NCBI GenBank assembly: GCA_951394405.1
Contig: OX596336.1
Span: 3,410,001 to 3,474,000 of the forward strand
DNA length: 64,000 nucleotides
Reading direction: 5' to 3'
DNA from: Coprinellus micaceus
Taxonomy: Eukaryota; Basidiomycota; Agaricomycetes; Agaricales; Psathyrellaceae
Each line of letters starts with the position of its first letter. Position 1 is the stretch's first letter. Shown here piece by piece: positions 38,951-52,315 of this stretch. Position numbers and translations under genes: made by a program. The notes under the pieces were generated by a model. It was not told the origin of the DNA, did not search any database, and was given only the letters and a program-made list of their open reading frames with translations.

Positions 38951-41900
38951 TATTCCGTGCCTCAGGCTGAAGAACTCCCAAGGGCGATGACGTCGCCCTG
39001 CGACCTGCATTTGGGGGCCTATCGCCTCTTATCTATCTTTTTTTTTTGTCTATCCCGGGTTTGCATTATCTGATTCTAATCTAACTTATATTGGTTTATT
39101 CGTATCTTACATCTGTATACCTAGCTTCCGTTTCGAATTTCGAAATTGGTAATGTACCATCATGCCTACCGGTTGCCTCCCGCATCCTCCTACCCCACTA
39201 CTAGGTCTGAAGAACTTGCTTCGCCATCTTCATCTCTCCGGTGCGCCCTCTTTTCATTTCGACGTCTTTCTATTCCGGAGTGGTGTTTCCAACGCACACC
39301 TAGGTTAAGGCGACATGTTGCGGGGATCAGGCGGGCGCAACGCATCAAAGGTGCCTCCTCTATCCTACTCCCGAGTCCCCCCCTCAACCTCCATCTTTGA
39401 AACACCTGGATTGCCGGGCATTCAGATGCCGTTATCGCGGCGCAATGAAGAATCCACAGAAGTGCACCTGAACGAGGTGGCAACTTCTGGCAGCTTCTCG
39501 CGACATACGATGCAAAATTTCATCCATGATCCCGATGCGCGGGTTGAGCTGCGATTTCGGAGGGATTTAATCTCGGTGAAGGTGTGGGCCTTTTGAGAAG
39601 CTGTTGGGTCGAAGAACGGTTTTATCGAAATGTGTACCCTAGGTAGGATGCCTGGCCTATGGTCGCTTGGTCTTGGGCCTTCCTCGATTGCCCTGGGCGG
39701 GGTTTTGGAAGGTCGTTGGTAAGTTCCCTGGGTGTAGAATGCCGGCGGTGACCGCTCTGAATCTGGTTTTCTCATTCGCAGCGGGCTATTGTCCAAATTA
39801 TGACTTGGCAGGCAGGTCTCGAGGGCGCTTAGGCCAGGCTTCATTCCATGGAATCTCCGGATCGGCGGCGCTCCTCATTCAACTGACATCCATGCAGAGC
39901 CTTGGGCAATCGCCGAATCTGTCGGGGTAAAATTCGAGGGCTCTCGGTCTGTATTGGCCCGCCACGCGGGCAGGGCCACGGAGAGTGGGTCCGTATGGAC
40001 AGTGCCGCGGGCGCCTCCAACTCAGCCGCTGACGCTGTTGACGCTGTCAATCTTCGGACGCATGGATGCCACATGGGCTCTGGTGGCTTTGATGTCTGGA
40101 TGTTGGAGTGTCACAGAAGGTTGCCGGCACGTCAATGAGGCCATGTGGGCACGGTGGGGGTCCACTGGGGGAACGAGGCGCTCTCTGGCGCTCTCATGGA
40201 AGGTACTCGTTTCTGCTGTAAACATTCGAGTGCGGCTAATATCGTGACGTTAGATTGTTAGCTTGGTATTACGGTGCCAATACCTGATTCGCCAGTAAGG
40301 TACGGTACACATATCTTCATGATAATCAGACGGGCAAGAGGAGTTCGAAGTTGAAGGAGGCTCCAATCCAGGACGCTGGCCCGCAGAGCTCCGCGTTGTC
40401 GATTGAGAAGTATTGGAGAAGTATGTTGGGCGAGAGTCCCACTTTGTGTGGTGTGCCCATGGTACCCCATGATGGGTATTCAAATGAACATGACTTAAAG
40501 GCGGTTGCTTCCGGTATTGTTACGCCTTCTCAATACATTGCACAGTACGAGACGGTACGTGCGCCTCGAAGCTTCCATTCATGTTCTATTCACGGTATGA
40601 TGACATAAGGTGGCCTGTCTGCAGTGCGATATCATATTGCATTAGCTACATGGCAGGATAAGGTTTATGGTTGCTTCTAGGGCTTGCACAAGCTCGCACA
40701 CTGGGTTTAAGAAAGCCCCAACGAGGCCATGGTCGCAGACAGTACCCTACAGTACCCGCCGATGCGGGGTATCTCGACCTTGGTGATTTGGAAGTTCTGA
40801 AGTGAACACAGAACATCCGCTCAGCTTCGGAATTATTTTTTGGGATCAGCCCTCCCGGACGTCAAGGTCGAATGAAATGGGCGAGTCGTAAACACGTTCT
40901 TACTTGGCTAGTGGGTTTGAATTGAAGGGAACGTGAATATGTCAGCACGCAAAGCCTTGGGAAGGTACGTTCACCTCCCCGCCCTACCATATCAGACAAA
41001 CGAGAGCTGAAATCTGGTGACGCTTTCTAAACACAGGTCGCACCCCCGGAAAAGGCTCGACATCATTGTAGTGAGATCATCAGAGCTTCCCGTTCCGCCT
41101 GAGGCCTAAGGGATCACCCTCTCAGTATGGTCACCCTTGTATTTTTGTCAGGTGCGCCACCAAGTTACGCTCGAATGCGTTGCAATCGCCCAGCGCTCAG
41201 GTTCACGTCGTCGTCGTTTCAACACCGTTTTATCGCATTGACACCCTCTCACCGATCATGTCCCCGTAACGCTTCGTCAGGCGTCTGCTGGTGGGTGCAG
41301 TGAGCGCCTCGCCTTAACGCCGGCAAAGAGTAATCTTTGGTCACTGGTGACCGTCGTCAGACGTTGCCTCGGCTATTTGACAGCCTATCCCCTGGATCAC
41401 GAGGACGACAAAGAAGCCTGCGATCGCGACTGGGGTGACGATATCGCGAACCCAATCTTTTGGTCTCGTTCAGAGTACTATTTCTTTCAATTATGGAGGC
41501 CCGATGTTCATGTCCTAATACGACGAACATTTGGACAAATCTCCGAACGGCCTCTGGGCCTCCCCAACGGACCAAAAAGCCACGCGAGCAACGGAGGCTC
41601 TTTTCGCCCTGGCCTAAACCCTTCCTGGTCGGTCTCCCCTTTCCGATCTGTGGATGTGCGGGTGCGGGGCATCAGAAGGGGGTGGGCACTCGCTCATGGT
41701 CTTTGTCCTTCCCAGGTCCCACAACATTCGCGCTTTGAAAGTTGGCGCCTTTGGCGCCATCCTCCGCCGACCGAATGGCTGGTGCATTGAATGGCGGTAG
41801 CGCGGCACGGTTATTTTTCCTGGCACAGATCCAGCGATTCAGAGTGCCATGGGAATAGATCATGGAACATGTTGTTGTGGAACGAATGGGCCTCGGCCAC

Positions 41901-44900
41901 GCGAACGAAACCCCTCCTGTCAGCGCCGCATGATGGGGTCGATCATCAGCAGGTGCCGCGCGCATAGTATTGGGCTTCCGGCGCCGCAATATGGGGCGCA
42001 TTTGCGTTGGAGATGATATCCTCGTCGTTTCTAATTTCCTGCTTGCTCGCGAATTGTGCTGAGGGTCGGCGGTAACTGAATATACTGGGTGCTTTGCAGC
42101 GGTTCTCAGGGGTCGCAGTGCGCAGGGTCCGCGAGCGCCGGCTGCTCAAGCGCTTACAGATGACTCAATTGAACGCCGGCGTCCAAAATCTCGTAACCCT
42201 CTCCCCCTCCTCCCCTACCCCGCATGGGAACCTTGATTTACTTCCTCTTCAGATTTCACAAGTCCCTCTAAACTACTTACAGAATCGAAACGGCTGAAGG
42301 GGAATACGGTTATTCAATATCCAATTCCGCTAAATGTACCGCACAAGTGCGAAGGGAATTTTTATCGATACGAACCGCTCCCATGACCAGGCTACTAAAA
42401 GCCAGTCGGCGGCCGGTACGAAGGAGGAGGATGGCCATAGCCCTTCGGCCGTAAGCCTTCCCCCCTATCCATACCTCACCGATGGAACTTCTGATTTTAT
42501 TCTAGCAAACTGGGAAGAGCGGCGGCAGACAGTGCCCGACCCATAGCGGTCTCACAGGGGCCCCAACTGTGTAAATCTTGTCAGACAGCTTCACCTCGCA
42601 TCGAAGGCCACCCAAACGACCACGCCCTGGCTTCTTAACATACAGGGCCCATTTACCCCACACTTTCAGTGGCGAGAAGGAGTGCACAGGCCACCGCGTC
42701 ACCTCCTAATGTCCTTCGATTGACTGATCGTGGAGGTGTCACAGTCGAGGAAGACGGATGATGGGTGTTTTATTCGCAGCCTTTTTGAGTGGGGTTTCTG
42801 GAAATTCTACACATCTTTCGTAGTCGAGGTCGACATATGGCTAGTGCGGAACCTAATGGCCTTGAGCCAAATTGTCTCGCAATTTTTTTTGTATCCCAAG
42901 TACCAGGGAAGGGGTTACCGGGGCAGAGTTTGCAGAGTGCTCCCGACAGAAGTCAGCCCTGGTCGCCCTGGCCGCACTTCGAGGCCACTTGGATACAATC
43001 GACGAGAGCCTCGTCATGCCAACCCACTACACGACCGAGGGGAATATAGAAGAACCTCGTCGGAGTCGACTTAAACCCACTGTACCTTTCCCGGCGCTCG
43101 CGTGTGGCTATCGCCGTCGTTAGCCCAATTTCTGTTTGCTTCAAATCCAATCTAATCACACAATTCTACATCCAGAAACCTAAACTCCGCATAACAAGTG
43201 GCCGTCCTCATTACCGAAGCCAGATAGGCCGCCTCTGACCGCCAAATCGGCACTAGGAAGGATGGCGGAACCCCTAGTACGGAGCCTTCTTGTGAGAGCG
43301 CTTCGTCGTTAATTGTTACGACTCGCTCGTCAGCATAAATCCTCCGTTTACTGGCTCACAGCTACTTGCGTTGTCGGCTGACATCTGGGAGGCACGAAAT
43401 GTATTGTGTCGAGAGTACCTCGAGCATCGCGAGAAGAGAGTTGCGGGTTCTTTCACCCAATACGCCCTGTTCTGGCGAGCGTTCTCTGACATTGGTGAGT
43501 GTTACTGACAATCGGGGACCTTATGATCATGTCTTCCACATTATAGGGTTATATTGAACGAGTATTGTCGCCTATTATCGCCGTGCCCTGTCAGGGTCTT
43601 CTCATGTACTCAGTACGTTCTGCCACGCCTTCGCTCGCACCCAGCGACGCTTGCGGGGCCTCGTGAGCTCTCGATATCTGTCAAATATGTACGGGCCGAC
43701 ACGGTACGACGACATCGTACACACAAGATAAACGTGGTTCATTTGAAAGATCTTGCGAAGTTTCAGCGTAAATGCCACGATGGTGTATTGTGTTCCAGCT
43801 TTTGGTGACACTGGCGCCGATGTCAGTCAGTGAAGTCGCTATTGGATGTTGGCAGCATCTAAGTAGAAGACAAGTAGTCGCTGGCAGTGCAGCCAATTGA
43901 CGTGAAGTCCGAATGGGATCTTACTACATAGTCTAGGGGGAGTACGTTTGGTATATGGCTATATAGCGTCCTGGACATGGAAAAGTGCATACGGGAACGA
44001 CCAATCACAAAGTCTGAACAACATCGAACAGACGCCTTTCATATACAAAATCTGCAACCGTGATAGGGAGCGTCGACATCTCTCGGCGGTGCAACTGCCG
44101 CTAGTGCACATAAGGTGGGACTTCTAAGCCACAAGTCCAAGGTCGACCTGTGCATGCTCCACGGACAGGCATATCGTATCACCTTCAGGTGTAATGCATC
44201 TAAGGCGGGCTCAAGAGTTGCTTCTCACCCACATGGGATGGCTATCGTCGACCTAGATTAGATAGTTGTCGCCAAGTTATGGCAGAGAGGGTCGATCTTC
44301 GCCGTTTCGAAATTGCTTGGTAAAGAGAATGATATCTGTACATTGAACTGTGATCAGTAGAAGTGTCTGCTAAGTCCGCGAAACGAACTACTGGAACCAT
44401 CTGCCAGTGCTGTGTGCGTACCTAAAGGGGGGGTGGGTGGGGCGTGGGCCGTCTCTGGAAAGTCCAGACCCGCCGATGTACGACGAGGGAAGGTGATAAA
44501 GGGGAATACAAACCGATCTAGGGCACGCTCGTACCTAGTCCTGACAAGTCCAGTCCAGTCAAGCCCATGGACGTCTAACAAAGCGCGTAGACAGGCAAGG
44601 AAGACAGCTCGAACCCTAGTCCTTGCGTAGGTACTAGTAGTATGTCGAATGCTAATTGGTAATTGGAACAAACAAACAAACATCAGACTAAATGCAGCCA
44701 CGGCGAGTCAGGTGAGCGGGTAGGTAGAATGGGTAGGTGTTGGGGATGGTGTGAGGGTCGTGATCAATGGTATAAATTGGGGCCATGACGGAGGCGAAGA
44801 GGCGAAGAGGTGGAGGGTTGCGAGATGGGTGTGAGCAGACGAGGTCAGAAGGGACAGATGAGGAGGATGGGAGGACAATGTATAGGTGGAACAGATGGAA

Positions 44901-45078
44901 TGGAAAGAAGCGATGAAATGAGATGATGTAAATGCGTTGTCCATTCGACACATATGCAGGCAAACCGCGAAAGGCCGTTGGCGCGTGTCGCTGGTGGTGA
45001 TAACCCGGGTAAATGGGATAAAGTGGGGGAAAGCCAACAAAGAAAGTGTGGAAAGAGAGTGGTTACTGCTCCCTCCCA
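38951..45078. other. 6.1-kb gene-poor stretch
   Basis: No gene can be supported with confidence here. Frames are short and scattered, and no transposase, reverse transcriptase, tRNA or long terminal repeat was recognised by eye. Two pieces look more protein-like than their surroundings: about 42898-43083 (+, GAEFAECSRQKSALVALAAL) and 43362-43494 (+, listed separately). Around 40325-40500 (+) a frame reading GRWPAELRVVD is interrupted by TGA codons. These may be worn remnants of old genes. The right end should hold the 3' UTR of the minus-strand gene ending at 45079. Confidence 0.45.
43362..43494 (+). other. Possible orphan exon of an unrecognised gene
   Basis: An acceptor-like GGCTCACAG ends at 43361 and a GTGAGT donor starts at 43495. 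Between them one frame is open for 44 codons and reads like a folded helical protein (LLALSADIWEARNVLCREYL ... FTQYALFWRAFSDI). I could not find convincing partner exons on either side or name a family. It may be a fragment of a decayed gene. Confidence 0.25.
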
Positions 45079-46828
45079 CTAGCAACTAAACACCCTCTTC
45101 CACCAAAGCACAAACCTCACCCACCAATTGCCTTCCCATCCGTCGCACCTCTGTCTTTCACTAATCCACATACTCCCTGTGCCGAACCTAATCTGCTTCC
45201 CTTCCATATTATCGTCTTCCCCTTCTTCGATATCCGATACCCTCCCCGGCTGCGGAGTCGGGAATCTGGGTAGTGTTCGCCTCGATACGAACGCAGGGAA
45301 TAGTTTCAACAGCTCCAGGATCTCCGGGTTGGCCAAGTCCGGGCTTGTCCATGTCCTCATGTACTCAGCTTCGTCTCCGTCATCGAAGCCCTGATCCCCA
45401 CCCCCACCTAGCCGGCTTGCATACTCCTCTCCGAACCCAGTGAACGGACTTGACGGTTCCGAATCAAAACCCGTTGCCAACGAGCTCGCAAATGGTCGAG
45501 AAAGCGATGGGGAAGCATCTACGAAGGGATCTGACGGTGCCCTCGCCCGCGTTGTCTGGGTTCGCGAGGCCGATGGCGCTATTTGTGAGATCGGCTGTGA
45601 TTGGGAGCGGGCGTGGATAGTGGAGGATAGACTTGAGTCCTTCTTGTGGCTATACGGTGAGGGAACCTTTGATGACGACACTTCTTCGAAGGCGAGTACC
45701 TATCAATTACAAGCAAGGGATTAAAAGAAAAGTGGATTAGCTTTGGGGCACTAAACAAGGTTTCAGTCACAGAAGAACCCACCCCTTTCAGAACGTCGAT
45801 GGCCTCCAGCATAAAGTCCTTCCCTCTGCCAAAACACAAGTAAAGTTCAGATCCCCCACTAGCTTCGGAATTGGTACGGGTACTCACGCTGCCTCTTTGA
45901 ATACAGCATCGTCGAACTCCCATTCTATCCGATTTCGACCTGCACCGCCTAACTCTTCTGGTATCACTTGTAATCGCATGATGGCCCATAGACTAAAAAC
46001 CCACTTGTCAACGGGGTGGTCCAAGGGTAGCCGACGGTGACGAGAGTAGAGATAACGTACGCTTCGAAGAAGGGTTTCGTACCAGGCAAACCTGACGTAC
46101 ACCAGTTACCCAAAAACTTCTTGAAACGCTCATGGCGCTCTATCGCAGGCTAATCAGCGAGGTGAGGACGCCTCGTCAGGATGTCAACTAACCTTTCTGA
46201 GCAAAGGGACCACGAGGATCGCTCCTCGCATGGGCCGGCAGCGAGGCGCCGGGTTGAGTCGCAGCTAGGTGCGCCTGAAACTCTGCATGCCTTCTCGCAT
46301 TCACTGAACGGTGGTACGCAGATCGAATGGATGCTTGTACTCTTGAGAACGACGCTTTCTGTGACGGAGGCAGGGTTGCAAGCGTTTGCGTCATAAGGGT
46401 ACCAGCCTTATCGTCCTGATGGAAATACCTGCGAGATCGGGGAGAGCGAGAGCAGATAATGTCAGGAGAGAGGCGCCGAATAATCAAATGCAAGCGCACC
46501 ATGCCCGACAGTATTCCGCAAATCGCTCAAGTTCGCTCGGGGCGAAGCCAATGGGAGTGGTCGACCTTATGCGAGCACTCGGGGGAGGGGTAGGGCGCCC
46601 ATTCCTGGACTGGGACCGAAATGAAGGAGATGTAGGCGAAAGAATGCGCCCCGAGACGGATCGTGGGCTGGTGGGTGGTGAAGGAAGGTCATAGAGAAGG
46701 GTTTCCGAATCCTGGTTGCGCTGGTTGAGAATGGTCGTCGATTTGTACGAGGTCGATTGGTCGAACTCGAGCGGGGGCGGTATTGGGCGGGTCCTGGAGC
46801 TCTGCATGCGATACGACGGCCCTGACAT
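45079..46828 (-). CDS. Conserved-looking protein of unknown function
   Basis: Six exons: 46828-46500, 46428-46193, 46139-46061, 45992-45888, 45825-45783, 45699-45079; 470 residues, all junctions GT-AG and in phase. The first 90 residues are Ser/Pro/Arg-rich and disordered. Residues about 95-280 form an apparent all-helical domain: ELERFAEYCRAWYFHQDDKA, TQTLATLPPSQKASFSRVQA, HERFKKFLGNWC, LWAIMRLQVIPEELGGAG, WEFDDAVFKEAAGKDFMLEA. An acidic Ser-rich tail ends with an aromatic patch (NWWVRFVLWWKRVF). I do not recognise a named family. The clean exon chain and dense domain argue for a real, selected gene, probably one of the basidiomycete proteins without known function. The aromatic, basic end could be a membrane-contacting helix. 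Confidence 0.75.
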
Positions 46829-49277
46829 GGTAGTAACCTGGCGAGATAGAGGTGCTGTACAATCCTAGTCCAAAAGCTCTGAAACCGCCAAATAGAGTAG
46901 ATTCGCTGGGCCTTGGGAGATCGTGGCGGGTATGTGTCGCAGGTCAGGGCAGGATGTGCAGACAAGATATATAGCGCCGCCGGGGACGCGGAGCCGCCAG
47001 GACGGCAGACCGAAGGGGGAGGAGGGGGAGGAGGATGCGGGGAAACCTGCCCAGCGACGAAAGGCTGCAGGGGCAGGCTCACGTGATTTGATATTGGTGC
47101 ATCGCGAAGCGGGTGAGTCGTTCGAGTTGTCCTCTTCCCTCTTGCCACATCTGTCCTGAAGCTTGTCCACTTCACCTTATGAACCTTCTCTGCCTCCTCT
47201 GCTGCTCAACACCTCCAGGGGGTCTCTGCACCCTGCTTTGCTGGCGGGGCGCGTTTGCCCGAACCTGAAACGTTTACGAAGCCTTGATGCATAATCGCTG
47301 TCCGCATCCGCTTCAACTGAAGCCCGCCAAGATTTTCCCTGCATTCTCACTCCAGTTAAAATGGCGTTGCATCGCCGTTGGAGGTCAACCTTTAGCGCCT
47401 CTGGCAACCCGACCACCGAAAGACGGAGCACCTGAGTAACCGACTCCCGCTTGTTCGACCACCGTCCTCTGGCTTCGATCGCCGTTCTGAGTTTCCCCAC
47501 CAAGCTGTTTTCTGGGGATGCCTCGACCCTGCATGCTGGCAGCCCCTTCAGGCCGCTATCCACCTGATCCAGCAGCTTGTCTGATATGAAATGCCCTACT
47601 TACGGTATTTATGCCGTCGCCTTCCTCAGGCCAGACCCCTGCGCGCTTGGGTCCGCTGGCGCCGAACGAATCGCAGATGGGCGCCTCTCGCCACAGAATG
47701 TGTTCATAACACTTCGGGATCGTGGAGGTCGCAACCGTAGGCAACTGTGGGCTCGTGCCGTCCCTGTTGAATCTCTCGGCTTCACGACGATGTCAAGATG
47801 TTCCTGAACAGGTGTCCGGACGACGTATCTGCATGTTCTCCTTCAATGTCTGTCACTTCTCTTTTGGTCAACTGGCTTCGGGAAAACTGGAATTACCTCA
47901 CCATCGCCTCTTTGGAGCTGCCTTTTGGGTAGGGGGAAGGAAATGGGGCGGCCATTAGATATGGATATCATTGCGTCTTAATGTCACTTCCTCTATTTAG
48001 GGCAGCTGCTAATCCCTGTCGAGGGTGGGGCCGCGTGTCCGAGAAGGCAGATCCATGATGCATATCCCTCGAACCCAATCTCCCCATTTCAGAGCTGATA
48101 ACATATAGTGGGCTGGAATGTGCTTTGATACTTTTGCCGCTCGTTCATTGTCTAGCCAAGGCACGCCGGTGTTTCCCTTGGCTTCGTTCCGCATCTCCTG
48201 ATAGTGCCGAGCGAAGGCGAGTCTTCTGCGACGCAATGGAGGCTTTGCAAGCAATGGCCTTCTCAACAGCATCGTATCCAAACACAGACGCTTCAGGGCT
48301 TCCAACAAACAGCTGCTCATGGTACTCTCGTAATGACATGCTCTCTACGTCCTCTGATCAATCATAGAACCCAGGCATTCTGACCAGAAACTCGTTCGAA
48401 CAACGCTACGAGTGGGGATTATTACCTTGGGGAAAACCACCGAGGGTTCAAGTGACCAGCAGGTAAATGGTCACATTAAACTGAGTTGGAGATGAGTCCT
48501 AAGCGGTCACCAGCATGGCCATGGCGCCGGGTGAACTGCCGCACCCTAAGGGGACAGCACAATCCGGACGAATATGAGCGGGATGAGGGAAATAAATGGG
48601 CGGCGGGAAATAACTGCCCGACATGGAGCCTTCCTAAACAGGACAGCAAAAGCCAGACAAAACAAACGGCAAATGCCGAACCCCGATTTCGGACATCTTT
48701 GGGCTCAGATCGAGATCGATCTATATCCGCCGAACGAAGGCAACACCATGTTCCACGAGGCTGGCGTGCGATAACCAATCGGGCGTATTGCAGGGCCCAT
48801 CGGGGGCAGGGTCTCCTCTCGTCTCTCTGTGCATAGAGGGCCTGCAGGGCACTTAGAGGCGGAGAAAATAGAGTTTCGCGGCTGAGTAATCCACCTTTGC
48901 TGCGTTGTAGACATGTTCACCGCAGGGAGGCAAATCTCTGATCTCAGTGGGGGACCTTACCCGGGGAGTGATTTCAGATGCAGTTCCTATTTAGAGCTCG
49001 AGAAGGACCCTTTTAAAAGCTCGAAGCCCAAAACATATTTCGACCCCTCCAGATCCTCGTCCTTCCCGCTCTCCCCCAAGCCCCCTCTCCGTCGATACCC
49101 AAAAAGCTTGAGGTATGTCGGCACGCTATACCATAATCGGCATGTGCCGAGTCATCACATCGCGCAATATCACTGACAGAACCCATTAGCCCCTACCCCT
49201 GGCCCTCTTGGCTCTTTTTCGATACCCCCACCAACAACCCCCAGCGTCGACCAAGGGCCACGTCTTTCAGAGCAACC
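46829..49277. other. 2.4-kb divergent intergenic region
   Basis: This lies between the starts of the minus-strand unknown gene and the plus-strand CSL gene, so it holds both promoters. The last 250 bp before 49278 are C-rich, as is usual for strongly expressed fungal promoters and leaders. Minus-strand frames at 47177-47563 (128 codons) and 48145-48339 (64 codons) have a fairly protein-like composition, but no motif or splice chain supports them. Confidence 0.4.
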
Positions 49278-52200
49278 ATGGCATCGATCGACTACGGCCC
49301 CACGAATGGCGCCACCCAACACAGCCTTTATGGACAGCACGACCTTAATACTTCGTACTCCCTGCACGGCTCGACGGACAACGTTGGAGTTTATCCCCCG
49401 TCTTCAGGAGAAGTCGGAGGAGACTCGAAGCCGTCCTTATATCGCCAGGACTCCCACCTAGACGCCCCAGAGCACTCCAACTACGACCTCTTCCCCAGCA
49501 ACGGGAACGGGAACGGTTTCAGCACCCAGCGCTACAGAACGAACGCGTCCTCCTCCTCGTCCCTGACCCAAGGATACGGAATGAACTCGGACAACATGTA
49601 CGCTCAGGGTTCATACGGCGATTCCTCGGTACCCCCGTACAATGGCTCGAACGGCAACCCCTATGAAATCAGCAACGGGATGTCCTCTTCATACAGCAGT
49701 GGCAAGGTTTCACCACTCACTCCCCAAGACCCCACTGGTGGACTCCACCACGCAGGAGGCCCCTTTCCCCCTTCAATCAATACCAAGGACTTCGGAAACC
49801 CCTCAGGGTACCCTGATATCGGCGGTGATCGACGGTTGCCCATGACCTCGCCGACCGAGTACCACCCAGAGTACCCCGAGGACTACTCCATGGGCGGAAT
49901 TGGAAACGGCCTTGCATTCCCCAACAACATGCAGCTCTTCCAAGACCGCCTCGGCCGTTTCCCTTCTGACAGGTACAATGGTCAGTCCGCCGCTGCAGCT
50001 TCCCCGACCCACATCGTCCCTCCGCAGGCGGCGGCTATTCCACCTCATGCCACCCACTCGTACCGCGAGGGGAATGGCTATGACAATGGCATGCACTACA
50101 TGGACCCCAACCCTCACCAAGACATGTCGATGCGCATGTCCGTGGACGAGACCCTGGCTCGGATGAAGTTGCAGACACCGGTTATGGGCACTGCGAGTGA
50201 TCTGCAGTCCTTCATTCGGTACGCCCTACCGCACATCCTGTTATCACGCTCATAGCTGACGTCGATGATGTAGCCCCTACCTCGACCAGTACGTTCGGAC
50301 ACCTAACCGCCTCGCATTTGGTGAGAGGACCATCATCGTCATGTCGAGCAAGGTGGCGCAGAAGTCGTACGGGACTGAGAAGCGGTAAGCATTGGAAGTG
50401 AGATGAACGAAAGAAGGTGTCGCTGATTCATTTGGCAGGTTCCTCTGTCCGCCGCCCACCGCCATCATGATCGGTAACTCGTGGTGGACTGACGTTATTC
50501 GACGAGGGGAGGAACCGAAGCTCTGCCCTCCACGCGTCGTGGTTTCCATTTCGGGAGAACCAGCTCCCCAAGAAGGCTCGATTGAATGGACAGGATCGTC
50601 CGGCAAGTCGTTTGACGTGAGCGACCCACCCACTGGGACCACCTACCTTGGTCGTTGCGTCGGAAAGCAGCTCTTCATCTCCGATGTCGACGAGAAAAAG
50701 AAGAAGGTCGAGGCCCTCGTCAAGGTCACTGCTCCAGCGTCCGACGACGAGCCTGAGCGGGTCATTGGCGTCTTCCCTAGTAGGCCCATCAAGGTCATCA
50801 GCAAGCCCAGCAAGAAGAGGCAGAGCGCGAAGAACCTTGAGTTGTGCATCAACCACGGCTCGACGATCTCGCTCTTCCATCGTCTTCGCTCCCAGACCGT
50901 TTCGACCAAATATCTTTGCGTTTCTGGCTCAGGATCATCCTTCAAGGGATCCGACGGCGCACCTCTAATGGGTCTCGACCAGCGATCGAGGCAGACCACT
51001 CCCTCCTTCATTGCTCGTACCGCCTCCTGGGATCCCTTCGTCATGTACATCGTTGACGTTAACAAACCCGGAGGAGGCCTCGACGGTCCCCCACCTCCCC
51101 CGCCTCAGCCCGACTATCCCTCTCCACCTCCTAACGCAATCCCCTTTACCAACAACGGTTCCCAGATCCCCATCTACTACAACCAGACCGTTGTTCTCCA
51201 ATGTTTGACCTCTGGCGTCGTCAGCCCCGTCCTTATCATCCGCAAGGTCGATCGCCAGACCACCGTTGTTGGTGGCGGTCTCCAGGAAGGCGCCAAGGGC
51301 ATCGCAGATCACTACTGCGTTCCCGGTGAGGTCTGTGGCGACCCTGTCTCGCAGCTGCACAAGATTGCCTTTGAGGTCTACGAGCACAACAAGGCCCCTG
51401 CTGAGCCTGGATCGCCCGGTGTGTCTGGTGCCTTCCTTTCATGCATGGGCGAGAAGGTCAACACGTATCGCCCCATCGACGGCCGCGTGTGGAACGCTAG
51501 CGTCAACAATGGCGCCGCCTCCCCTGCCTTGCCTGGTTCTCCCCTCTCGCCAACTGCTGGCTCCGGCACTACCGACTACTTCACTCAGGGCAACGGCGAG
51601 AGCGAGCCTCCCTCTCCATCGTCGGGTGACTTTACTTCCAACGATGGTGGCCGTGTCAAGAAGAAGCGGTCGACTTCGAGCGCGGGTGGTCTCGCCAAGC
51701 CCGTTGGCAAGAATCGCCGTCGTCCCAGCTCTGCGGGGTCGGTGTCTTCTCGACGTGGGGCCGGAGGTGATGGTGCCTGCTCTGGCGCTCTCTGGCAGGT
51801 GGACATCGGTGAGACTAGTGTCTGGACGATCGTTGGCACAGGTCCGTTTCCTTTCCCTCGTCGCATAGTTCGTAAACTAATCCCTTCTTTTCCCAGATCA
51901 AATACGTTACAACTTCTACGTCCCTCCCGCCCTCTTCGACAACCAGCACCCTATGCTTCCCAGCGGCTTCCCTGTGCCATCCAAGCCCGTTACCCCCTTC
52001 CCCGGTGTCGTCAAGTACCTCCCACCCGACCGTGCCGCCGAGGCTCCCAAGTCAACGTGCCCTCAATCGCGCGGGGTTCTCGCAAAACCCAACCCACACG
52101 CAGCGAAGATGCTTACGGTGTATGGAGAGAACTTCTCCAAGACCGATCCCGTGCATGTGTTCTTTGGATCGGAGCCCTCGCCGTACGTCGAGGTTAGGTG

Positions 52201-52315
52201 CACGGAGGTCCTTGGGTGTCTTCCCCCAGAAAGCGGACATCAAAATAAGAGGAGGCCGGTTGTGCTGGTGAGGAGTGATGGAGTGGTGTTCCCTTCTAAC
52301 GTCATGTACCCTTAG
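49278..52315 (+). CDS. CSL (CBF1/RBP-J/LAG-1) family transcription factor
   Basis: Four exons: 49278-50218, 50274-50384, 50439-51841, 51897-52315; 957 residues. The first 300 residues are Ser/Asn/Tyr/Gly-rich and disordered. The DNA-binding RHR-N domain begins at about 315 and carries the family signature MSSKVAQKSYGTEKRFLCPP. A beta-trefoil follows (GSTISLFHRLRSQTVSTKYL; TASWDPFVMYIVD), with a Gly/Pro-rich loop (GGGLDGPPPPPPQPDYPSPP) and an NLS-like RVKKKRSTS. The C-terminal IPT/TIG-like domain has LTVYGENFSKTDPVHVFFG. CSL proteins bind GTGRGAA-type sites; in animals they are the Notch nuclear effectors. Fungi lack Notch, and in fission yeast Cbf11 and Cbf12 regulate adhesion, cell separation and lipid genes. 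The long N-terminus resembles the Cbf12-like class, but the subclass is a guess. Confidence 0.9.
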
